Shown piece after piece: positions 6,690 to 12,968 of a stretch of DNA of 16,679 nucleotides. Below the pieces are notes generated by a model. It did no database searches, had not been told where the DNA came from, and was given only the letters and a program-made list of their open reading frames with translations. Position numbers and translations under genes: made by a program. The DNA comes from CAYWNK01 sp047639615 (GTDB lineage Bacteria; Planctomycetota; UBA1135; GCA-002686595), in the NCBI GenBank assembly GCA_047639615.1, contig JBLIOL010000092.1, forward strand, positions 1-16,679. Direction: 5' to 3'. Position 1 is the first letter of the stretch, and each line of letters opens with the position of its first letter.

Positions 6690-8411
6690 CTAGTGAGCGT
6701 GGCCTTCCCCAAAGGCGGCGGGGGAGGCGGAGGCGAGCTTGACCAGGTAGGCCTGCTCGGTGACGACTCGATCGCCCTCCTCGATGCCCTCGAGGATCTC
6801 CACGTAGCCGGCGTCGCGGATGCCTAGAGTCAGCACGACCTTGCGGAAGGCCTCCCCGTGCCAGAGCACGAAGGCCACCGGTTGACCGTTGTCCATGACG
6901 ATGGAACTCTCGGGCACGGCGATGGTGTTCCGCGCGTGTTTGGTCTCCAGGTAGGCGTCCACAAACATGCCTGCGCGCAGCAGGCCGTCGGGGTTGTCCG
7001 CTTCGTAGCGCAGCTCGATGGTGCGCGTCTCGGGGGCGACCACCCGACCTACGTTGACCACGCGGCCGTTCAGTTCGCTGAGCACATCGAAGCGGCGCTC
7101 GGGGTAGGCGGCGAACTCCAGTAGGGCGCCGCTGGTCGCGCTCACCTCGGCGAAGTCAAACTCGGAGACATGCGTCGCGATCCACACGCGCTCGAGGTTC
7201 ATGATGCGGTAGACCGAGCCATCGCTCTCCACATGCTCACCCGCCACGTGGCTGGCTTCGATGATTTCGCCGGCGATCGGCGCGATCAAGAGCTTCGGAT
7301 CCAAGGCCGTGCTCTTGCCGCGCTCGAGGTTGGCTGCCTTGAGCAGCTTCAGTTGCTTGCGCACGCTCTCGAAGGCCTTCTCGAGGCCGCTGGCACCCTC
7401 GCCATCGTGTAGCGCTAGTTCGACGGCTAGTTGCGCGTCTTCCAGCTCCTGTTGCGTACCCAGGTTCTTGGAGCGCAGGCCCTCGACCCGTGCCAGGGAA
7501 CGCCGGGCGAAATCTAATTCTAGCTCGGAGTGGTGTACGGCCTCACGGATCTCCAAGGCTCGAGCTTCGACCTCAAACAGACGCAATTGCAGCTCCGTTT
7601 CAATGGCATGCCGGCTGGCCTGATTGGCTTCGAGGGCGGTTGCGTCGGAGAGGGTAGTGGGCGGAACGAGCATGCCGAGGACCTGGCCTGCTTCGACTCG
7701 GTCGCCTATTTGGGGTAGGGTCCCGCCAGCTGGCGCCATGAGGCGGCCAGCAAGAGGAGCACCGACTTCGGCCACCGCGTGTTGCGGGGCTTCCACCTCG
7801 CCCGGTACCTGCAGGCGCTGGGTCAAGCTGCGCCGCTGCACTTGGCGCATGACCATGCCGATCTTCCACTGCTGTTCGAGCAGGAAGGGCATGGCGCCTT
7901 CGGGTTCCTCGATCTCATCCGCCTCTGCGGCGTCGATGGCGTCGTGCAGGTTGGCGTGCACTACGAAGGGCGGCAGCTCGATGCTCTCCTCTGCTTGATC
8001 ACTGCTGAGGGTGAGCTTGGCCGCGAATGTGCCGGCCGTGTCGAAGGTCCCCACGGGAATGAAGAGGCCATCGCGGGTGGGCTGTGAGGCTCCTAGTAGC
8101 TTGGTGCCGCCCGGTTGCTCGACCTCGATGCGCAGCTTTCCGCTGCGCACGGGCGCGCCATCGAGGAGTACGGTCACATGGGCCAGGAAGCGCGCTTCCG
8201 ATCCAACGACCAGGCGCGGGTACTCCATGAAGAGCTCGGCCGTCTGCGTGAAGACCGTGATAGCCACGGGTTCCGGTTCATCGTGAGCGTGACCGTGATC
8301 GTCCGCCGCCGAACTGTCGGACTGCTCAGGGATGCAACTCGCTCCGAAGAGCAGTAGCGCGGATACGGAGACAAGGCGAGCGACGAAGCGTCGATAGGAC
8401 AACTCAAACAT
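6690..8411 (-). CDS. CzcB/CusB-type periplasmic adaptor (membrane fusion) lipoprotein, His-rich ends
   Basis: The product has 573 residues, longer than many adaptors because of an N-terminal extension. The signal peptide ends at a plausible lipobox GASC (Cys26), followed by a metal-ligand-like HGHAHDEPEP at 39-48; the C-terminus is GEGHAH. Residues about 50-155 form a beta-rich domain (VFTQTAELFMEYPRLVVGSE) often found ahead of the core in CzcB-like proteins. PFLLEQQWKIGM then opens the adaptor core: first lipoyl half (VGAPLAGRLMAPAGG...GDRVEAGQVLG), a coiled-coil hairpin at roughly 255-360, second lipoyl half (IAPIAGEIIEASHVAGEHV), then beta-barrel and membrane-proximal domains. It should bridge the RND permease and the outer-membrane channel and may hand metal to the pump. 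The start ATG has a good ribosome site (GAGG, 7 nt upstream). The gene is followed by the inverted-repeat element rather than directly by the permease gene. Confidence 0.92.
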   Translation of the reverse strand: MFELSYRRFVARLVSVSALLLFGASCIPEQSDSSAADDHGHAHDEPEPVAITVFTQTAELFMEYPRLVVGSEARFLAHVTVLLDGAPVRSGKLRIEVEQPGGTKLLGASQPTRDGLFIPVGTFDTAGTFAAKLTLSSDQAEESIELPPFVVHANLHDAIDAAEADEIEEPEGAMPFLLEQQWKIGMVMRQVQRRSLTQRLQVPGEVEAPQHAVAEVGAPLAGRLMAPAGGTLPQIGDRVEAGQVLGMLVPPTTLSDATALEANQASRHAIETELQLRLFEVEARALEIREAVHHSELELDFARRSLARVEGLRSKNLGTQQELEDAQLAVELALHDGEGASGLEKAFESVRKQLKLLKAANLERGKSTALDPKLLIAPIAGEIIEASHVAGEHVESDGSVYRIMNLERVWIATHVSEFDFAEVSATSGALLEFAAYPERRFDVLSELNGRVVNVGRVVAPETRTIELRYEADNPDGLLRAGMFVDAYLETKHARNTIAVPESSIVMDNGQPVAFVLWHGEAFRKVVLTLGIRDAGYVEILEGIEEGDRVVTEQAYLVKLASASPAAFGEGHAH

Positions 8412-8532
8412 GGGGCAACCTCACGGCACACACAGCGATTCTGAACAGACCAATTCCAAGGCGCGGGAGCATCCCGAACGCCCAACATGCCGAACCAGGG
8501 CCTCTCGGGCTAGGTACGGACCTGCGACGGTT

Positions 8533-8991
8533 TCAGACGACTGCGGGGGGGCCCCGAGAGTGGGAGGCGCTAGGCGTCCTCGACTCCGGTGGGGGCGGCG
8601 TGGGGGCTAGCACGGCTAGCCGCTCCTGCTGAGGCGCGGCCAGGTGGATCGAAACCACCGGCAGGCTGGCGCTAGGCAGTTTGCCTAGGACGCCGGCCAC
8701 ACGCAGCGAGATCAGCTCGCTCTGATGGTCAGCAGCGGGGTGCGAATCGTGCTCCCCGTCCTGATCGTGGTGAACGTGGCGCCCCTGGTGGTGGCCATGA
8801 TCCATCCCGTGCACGTGCTGCTCGACCCGGGGTAGTAGGGGCGTACCGGCGCCGCCGGTGTGCTCCTCACTAGCCAGGTGCATGGGCACAAACACAACGC
8901 GCAGTCCAAGGGCAACCACCAGCAGGAGCATGATGAGGGCTCTGGCTTGATTGGATTGCGTGGATTGCGTGGTGCGTGGTTGGGGATACAT
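8533..8991 (-). CDS. Small histidine-rich membrane-anchored/periplasmic protein (CzcI-like position)
   Basis: The product has 152 residues. A hydrophobic segment (about 18-37, ALIMLLLVVALGLRVVFV) is a signal anchor or uncleaved signal peptide. Residues 59-89 hold 11 His in 31 positions (QHVHGMDHGHHQGRHVHHD then EHDSH and DH), a typical Zn/Ni/Co/Cu binding tract. There is no Cys. The C-terminal part is Pro/Ser rich (LAPTPPPPESRTPS). It is the first gene of the efflux block, 121 bp before the adaptor. The layout recalls czcI ahead of czcCBA in Cupriavidus, whose product is a small His-containing periplasmic protein, but homology cannot be claimed by eye. Likely roles are metal buffering, delivery to the adaptor or sensing. 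Codons 7-15 come from a 9-bp tandem repeat (ATTGCGTGG twice plus a degenerate third copy). No clear ribosome site precedes the ATG, so the start is uncertain. Confidence 0.7.
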   Translation of the reverse strand: MYPQPRTTQSTQSNQARALIMLLLVVALGLRVVFVPMHLASEEHTGGAGTPLLPRVEQHVHGMDHGHHQGRHVHHDQDGEHDSHPAADHQSELISLRVAGVLGKLPSASLPVVSIHLAAPQQERLAVLAPTPPPPESRTPSASHSRGPPAVV

Positions 8992-9093
8992 GGCCGCTGT
9001 GCTGGGGCGTAGCCCAACAAGGCGAGGGTGGTCAAGCCGCCCGGCCCTGTCCAGCCAATTCTCTGATCGGGTCAGCGGGCTCGCTGGCTGAAG

Positions 9094-9112
9094 CCGTGGC
9101 GGTCGTCCACGG
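9094..9112 (-). terminator. Hairpin after the sugar operon, possible terminator
   Basis: A perfect 6-bp stem CCGTGG/CCACGG closes a 7-nt loop, 4 bp after the TAA at 9117. No T-run follows on the minus strand, so intrinsic termination would be weak. Its position, after the last gene of the 13720-9250 operon and before the efflux operon, fits an operon boundary. Confidence 0.35.
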
Positions 9113-9116
9113 TCGA

Positions 9117-9215
9117 TTACCAGGATTTGTTTTCGCGACCCATACGTTGGCCTCGCTCCTCGAGCTCGAGCATGAAGTCGTGATCGAAGAGCTTGCCGGT
9201 GTCCGGGGCGTGCAC
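9117..9215 (-). CDS. Possible 32-residue small protein downstream of the heptose genes
   Basis: An unrecognised GTG-initiated ORF lies 34 bp after the RfaE2 stop. Its product is strongly charged, and its codons have high G/C in the third position like true genes here. It ends KLFDHDFMLELEERGQRMGR followed by ENKSW. In-frame sequence upstream is open into the RfaE2 gene, but no better start was seen, and no clear ribosome site precedes the GTG. A hairpin follows the stop. It could be a genuine small gene, the tail of a gene disrupted by frameshift, or chance. The opposite strand is also open here, so confidence is low. Confidence 0.25.
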   Translation of the reverse strand: MHAPDTGKLFDHDFMLELEERGQRMGRENKSW

Positions 9216-9249
9216 TCCATCGGACAGGTTTGGCCCGCCGGTGGGAGCC

Positions 9250-9717
9250 TCAGTCGGAGCGCTTGCCCAGGTCGGTGCTCGAGTGGGTCTTCTCGTCGCC
9301 GCAGATGGCGATGCGGCCGCCGTAGGCCTTGACGGTCTCGCGCTCGGGGACGCTGCCGACGGTCCAGTCGGTGCCCTTGCAGTAGACCTCGGGCTGCAGG
9401 TTCTCGAGCAGCTTGTCGGCGCTCGGTTCGTCGAAGCAGGTGACGTAGTCGACGCCCTTGAGCGCGGCGATCAGCTCCATGCGTTCGGCCAGGGGCACAT
9501 AGGGGCGGCCTTCGCCCTTGTTGCCGCGCACGCTGGCGTCGGAGTTGAGCGCCACGATGAGCAGGTCGCCCTGGGCAGCGGCGTCCTGCAGCATGCGCAC
9601 ATGGCCCACGTGTAAGAGGTCGAAGCAGCCGTTGGTGAGGGTCACTGTTAGATCGCCACGCAGGGGCCGCAGCTTGGCGGCCAGGATGGCGTAGTCCAGG
9701 TAGATGACGTCGCTCAT
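9250..9717 (-). CDS. rfaE2: RfaE2-type D-glycero-beta-D-manno-heptose 1-phosphate adenylyltransferase
   Basis: The product has 155 residues, matching a stand-alone HldE C-terminal domain. TNGCFDLLHVGHVRML (28-43) holds the nucleotidyltransferase HxGH motif (His36, His39). ALNSDASVRGNKGEGRPYVP (56-75) and AERMELIAALKGVDYV (77-92) follow as in RfaE2, with YCKGTDWT and THSSTD near the end. Known reaction: ATP plus heptose 1-phosphate gives the ADP-heptose precursor of LPS core. The kinase half of HldE, GmhA, GmhB and the epimerase HldD are absent from the window, so they must be elsewhere or the substrate may be a related sugar phosphate. Its ATG overlaps the heptosyltransferase stop by 4 nt (ATGA), implying coupled translation. 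Confidence 0.9.
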   Translation of the reverse strand: MSDVIYLDYAILAAKLRPLRGDLTVTLTNGCFDLLHVGHVRMLQDAAAQGDLLIVALNSDASVRGNKGEGRPYVPLAERMELIAALKGVDYVTCFDEPSADKLLENLQPEVYCKGTDWTVGSVPERETVKAYGGRIAICGDEKTHSSTDLGKRSD

Positions 9718-10751
9718 GCCTTGGCCTCCAGGAGTTCTTCCGCGGCCTGCACGATGCGCTCGGGCAGCAGCTGGGTCATGCAGCGGTGATCGATGGGGCA
9801 GATCTTGAGGCCGCAGGGCGCGCAGTCGAAGGGCTCGCGCAGTACGCGTTGGGTTTCGAGTTGGTGATCCGTATGGCGCGAGTCCGTGGGACCGATGGGT
9901 ACGACCACGGGCACGCCGGCGGCCACGGCGAAGTGGCGCGGGCCCGTGTCGTTGCTGATGCAGAGCTCGGAGCCGGCGATCATCGCCGCTGCGTTGAGCA
10001 GGCCGATGACCGGATCGGCGAGCACGTGACAGGGGCCGCTCATGGCGCCCGCGATGGCGTGGGCGATGGGCTCTTCACCGGGGCCGGGTGCCATGACTAG
10101 GGGCAGGCCGCGGCTCTTGTAGAGCGCGTCCGCCGCGGCGGCGAAGTGCTCTGCGGGCCACAGCTTGCTGGCGCCGAAACTGGCTCCGGGCACGGCCGAG
10201 AGATAGGGCGTGCCCGGCGGCATGCCTTGCGCAAGCAGCATCGCGCGCACATTGGCGTGGTTCTCTTCACGCACGGGCACTTGCGTGTGTTCGCCATCGT
10301 CGGGGCAGCCCAGCAAGCGCGAGAGCTTCAGGTAGCGATCGACCATGCTCACCGGCAGACGCTTCCCATTCTCCATGGGCACGGGCAGCGACTGGCTCAG
10401 CATTAGGCGCCGGCCCACGTCGTTGGCATAGCCGACCCGCACGGGAATGCGCGCGAGCCAGGGCCCGAGGGCACTGCGATGGGAGTCGGGCAGGACTAGG
10501 GCCCAGTCAAAATGGTGCTCGCGCAGCATGCGCACGCGCAGGGGTAGGTCGCGCATGCGTTTGCCGTGCTCGACCACGAAGCCCGTGATGCCGGGCAGGC
10601 CTTCGACCAAGTCGCGCAGGACGGGGCGTCCCTCGCAAATGATCTCGGCCTGGGGGTTCGCCGTGGCTACGGCTCGGATGGCTGGGGTCGCCATAACCAC
10701 ATCGCCAACCCAAGTGGGCAGACGCACGAGGATGCGCTTCGGAGTAGACAA
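9714..10751 (-). CDS. waaF: ADP-heptose:LPS heptosyltransferase, GT9 family (WaaF-like)
   Basis: The product has 345 residues, the usual GT9 length. It starts at TTG (10751) with AGGA 8 nt upstream, lying in the 19-nt gap after the radical SAM gene. ILVRLPTWVGDVVMATPAIR (7-26) is the N-terminal GT9 motif, with Asp17 at the position of the catalytic Asp of WaaC/WaaF. SNDTGPRHFAVAAGVPVVVP followed by GPTDSRH is the C-terminal ADP-sugar binding region. The C-terminal Cys/His pattern (FDCAPCGLKICPIDHRCM) is common in this group. It should transfer heptose from ADP-heptose to a lipid-linked acceptor at the cytoplasmic face of the inner membrane. Co-location with RfaE2 supports a heptose donor; acceptor and linkage cannot be read here, so the symbol is by nearest family. 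Confidence 0.87.
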   Translation of the reverse strand: MSTPKRILVRLPTWVGDVVMATPAIRAVATANPQAEIICEGRPVLRDLVEGLPGITGFVVEHGKRMRDLPLRVRMLREHHFDWALVLPDSHRSALGPWLARIPVRVGYANDVGRRLMLSQSLPVPMENGKRLPVSMVDRYLKLSRLLGCPDDGEHTQVPVREENHANVRAMLLAQGMPPGTPYLSAVPGASFGASKLWPAEHFAAAADALYKSRGLPLVMAPGPGEEPIAHAIAGAMSGPCHVLADPVIGLLNAAAMIAGSELCISNDTGPRHFAVAAGVPVVVPIGPTDSRHTDHQLETQRVLREPFDCAPCGLKICPIDHRCMTQLLPERIVQAAEELLEAKA

Positions 10752-10770
10752 GCGTTGGTTCCTGCTAGGA

Positions 10771-12000
10771 CTACAGGAAGTAGTCAGCGTTTTCGACGCC
10801 GGCTTCGATCACGTCGAGCGCGGGACCATCCGCTGCGATGGCGTCTTCGACCCACCAATTGACCTTGTTGTAGAGGCAGGTCACCTGGGCGCATTCCTTG
10901 GATGCATCGAAGTCATCAAGGATGCGCGCCAGGCCCTTGCCTGTCTGGCAAGTGCGCTCTTCGGTGGCGTAGGCGTCCTTGGTGTTGATCAGGGCCTTGT
11001 CCACGCCGCGGTGGGCGGGGCAGTTGTAGAGACCGAGCGGCGTTAGCACTTGGCGCAGGGCCTGCATGTGGCAGGTCTTGGGCTGGTTGGTGAAGTCGGC
11101 CCAATTGCCGTCCTCGAGCAGGCGCAGGTTGGTGCTCACGTAGACTTCAAAGCCGTCCGTGGCGAGCTCTTCCGCGCGCGTTACCTCAGCGCGGATGCGC
11201 TTGACCACGGCGGCCGTGCCGGCGGCCGTCTTCGAGGGGTCCATGACTTCGGAGCCATCTTCCTGGCGCTCGAGTACGGGCTTGAAGGAGATGTAGTCGA
11301 AGCCGCTGTTCTTGGCGCGCTCGGCGCCCGCGTAGATCTCGTGGATGTTCTCGTGCAGCGCGTTGTCATCACGCGAAGCACCGGACCAAACGATGACGTA
11401 GCTGAAGCCCAGGCGCGGCGCGGGATTGGCCGCCTTGATGCGCGGGATCCAGGAGCAGATCTCGTCCAGGTTGGTGCTGGCGGACTGCGGCTTGTGCATG
11501 GCCTGGAAGAGCTCGTCCGAACCCGAATCCAAGGACAGGCGTACCCAGTCACCTTCCTCCAGGAAGGGTGCGATCTCCAGCAAGCGGTCGCCGCGGCTGC
11601 CGTTGGTGACCACGGCCACCTGCAGGCCCAGCTCTTGCTTCAGGAACTGCACGAAGCCCACGAAGCCCGGGAAGAGGGTCGGCTCGCCGCCGCCGATCAG
11701 AATCACGGAGCGCAGGCCGCGCTCACGCATGCTCGCTAAAGAGGCGCGCAGATCGTCCTCGGCCAAGCGGTGCTTGGTGTTGAGGATGTCCCAGTCGATG
11801 CAGTGGTCGCAGCGATAGTTGCAGGCCACCGTCAGGTCCAGGTTGATCGAAATGGGCGAGGCGCTCGGAGCTTCCGGCTCCGCGCTGCCCGCTTCGCGCG
11901 CCGCGCGCACGTCCTTGCGCCACTGCACATAGTTCGTGAGTGTGTGCAGGACCTCTGGTTGGCGCAGCTTGGCCGTGAAGTCGTGGATGGAATGGCTCAC
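10771..12000 (-). CDS. Radical SAM enzyme with C-terminal Cys-rich (SPASM/twitch-like) region
   Basis: The product has 409 residues. It starts at GTG (12000), whose GTGA overlaps the oxidoreductase stop by 4 nt. ACNYRCDHC gives CxxxCxxC at Cys60, 64 and 67, the ligands of the radical SAM [4Fe-4S] cluster. LIGGGEPTLFPGF (101-113) is the SAM-binding GGEP motif, and VVTNG and RLSLDSG (154-160) are later barrel strands. The C-terminal part has Cys310, 327, 351, 370 and 375 (including YNCPAHRG and CAQVTCLYN), consistent with an auxiliary cluster as in SPASM/twitch enzymes. The spacing is not the canonical SPASM pattern. It sits in an operon with sugar-nucleotide and heptose-transfer genes and has no visible peptide substrate, so a role in sugar modification (epimerisation, dehydration or similar) is an inference. 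Other radical SAM chemistry remains possible. Confidence 0.85.
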   Translation of the reverse strand: MSHSIHDFTAKLRQPEVLHTLTNYVQWRKDVRAAREAGSAEPEAPSASPISINLDLTVACNYRCDHCIDWDILNTKHRLAEDDLRASLASMRERGLRSVILIGGGEPTLFPGFVGFVQFLKQELGLQVAVVTNGSRGDRLLEIAPFLEEGDWVRLSLDSGSDELFQAMHKPQSASTNLDEICSWIPRIKAANPAPRLGFSYVIVWSGASRDDNALHENIHEIYAGAERAKNSGFDYISFKPVLERQEDGSEVMDPSKTAAGTAAVVKRIRAEVTRAEELATDGFEVYVSTNLRLLEDGNWADFTNQPKTCHMQALRQVLTPLGLYNCPAHRGVDKALINTKDAYATEERTCQTGKGLARILDDFDASKECAQVTCLYNKVNWWVEDAIAADGPALDVIEAGVENADYFL

Positions 12001-12968
12001 GGGGATTCTTGTTGGCAGATCGATCGAAGCTGGGCGAGGAAGTCGGCGCGCTCAACGAGGGCCGCTGTATTCGGGGGAGGCGCTCCGCCAAGGACGGCTC
12101 GAAGCTCCGTCACAAAGCCTTGGAGGAGGCTGGCGAGGGGGTCGTCTAGGTCCAATTCGCGCTCTCCGGCGGCCAGCAACATACTGTAGTCCGCCAGGCG
12201 AACCAACCGCTGGAAGCGTACGCCGTTCAGTTCCAGCCAGGCCCCGCGCGGGGTGTTGTCGGTCTGGCGCAGCTCTACGAGGGCCTCGATCCTGCTCTGC
12301 GCCGTCTGGAAGCTGAATTTGAGGTCCAGGGCCGCCCCGTTCTGGGACCAGGACGCGGCGACCTTCTGCAGCTCGGCGGGGCCCGGGGCCAGGGCTTGCA
12401 GCAGGCTGATGGGGTGCGAGAGAGCGTCGCCGACCATGCGCTGGCCGGCGGCGGCCGGCTCCAGGCCCATGGCGAATTGGGTGGGGGCGCTCGCGAAGGC
12501 CTGGGGGGCTAATTCCCGGGCGCAGTCCAGCACCTGGGGCCATTGGCAGTTCTCCGCGAGTAGCAGTCCGCGCGCCTGGAACCCCGCCACATGAGCGGCT
12601 GCGCGGCGCGCGTCGGCGGCCCCGTCGGGACCCCAGAGTAGGGGCTTTTCGCAGAGGGTGTGTAGGCCCAGTTCGAGGGCTTGTTCCAGGTACTCCGCGT
12701 GGGTCTCGGGTGGCGAGAGGATCGCCACGGCCTGGGGCATGGTGGCTTGCACTAGCTCCTTCAAGCTGGCGAAGCCGGGCACGTGATGGTCGAGCATTTC
12801 GCGCAGGCCGGTGGCCGCTTGTGCGCGGCTCGCGGCGCTGGTACCCACGAAGCCGACCACCTGCGCGCCGGCGTGCTGCAGATGCTTGGCAACGTACGGG
12901 CCGAGGCCCTGGCGTACGCGGCGGGCACCGATCAGGGCTACGCGCGGAGCTACTTGTGCTTGGCTCAA
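11997..12968 (-). CDS. Gfo/Idh/MocA-family oxidoreductase-like protein
   Basis: The product has 323 residues. The start is TTG at 12968, overlapping the NUDIX stop by 4 nt (TTGA). The Rossmann N-terminus is PRVALIGARRVRQGLGPYVA (8-27), where the usual GxGxxG is replaced by GARRVRQG, leaving the dinucleotide motif incomplete. ILSPPETHAEYLEQALELGL (83-102) and HTLCEKPL (103-110) are the family's hallmark strands, with the EKP lysine at Lys108. GDALSHPISLLQAL holds the likely catalytic-region His. Family knowledge: these enzymes oxidise or reduce sugar hydroxyls, often on nucleotide sugars, with NAD(P). In this operon it could act on the heptose or its ADP derivative. The altered glycine loop may mean a different cofactor mode or loss of redox activity. 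Confidence 0.8.
   Translation of the reverse strand: MSQAQVAPRVALIGARRVRQGLGPYVAKHLQHAGAQVVGFVGTSAASRAQAATGLREMLDHHVPGFASLKELVQATMPQAVAILSPPETHAEYLEQALELGLHTLCEKPLLWGPDGAADARRAAAHVAGFQARGLLLAENCQWPQVLDCARELAPQAFASAPTQFAMGLEPAAAGQRMVGDALSHPISLLQALAPGPAELQKVAASWSQNGAALDLKFSFQTAQSRIEALVELRQTDNTPRGAWLELNGVRFQRLVRLADYSMLLAAGERELDLDDPLASLLQGFVTELRAVLGGAPPPNTAALVERADFLAQLRSICQQESP

Larger units (their letters stand above)
6492..6693. mobile_element. MITE-like element with 31-bp terminal inverted repeats and CTAG flanks
   Basis: The gap between adaptor and permease genes is a nearly self-contained inverted-repeat element. The left end (6496-6526) and the reverse complement of the right end (6659-6689) match at 26 of 31 positions, starting CTCGG[G/A]TTATTC. 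Both ends abut CTAG (6492-6495 and 6690-6693). CTAG could be a 4-bp target duplication (IS5 group, YTAR targets) or a TA duplication inside a CTAG target (as known for IS630); the ends do not distinguish these. No coding potential is evident in the 194 bp inside, so it would be non-autonomous. The right CTAG contains the adaptor stop codon TAG. Removing the element with one CTAG leaves a 12-nt stop-to-start spacing. Three short internal hairpins are present. Inference: a miniature transposon copy moved by an unseen transposase. Alternatively it is a structured intercistronic RNA. Confidence 0.6.

Noticed and set aside
6476..6712. Small ORFs in the adaptor-permease gap
   Set aside because: They span the inverted-repeat element and both gene ends, lack ribosome sites and show no protein-like composition.
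8412..8532. Extra gene between the His-rich protein and the adaptor
   Set aside because: Open frames here overlap the adaptor in another frame and have no recognisable protein features; only a 5-bp CGGGA/TCCCG stem is present.
9038..9067. Possible sigma-70 or MerR-type promoter (TTGACC) ahead of the His-rich gene on the minus strand
   Set aside because: TTGACC at about 9038 has no acceptable -10 hexamer at 16-19 bp and no dyad between the boxes.
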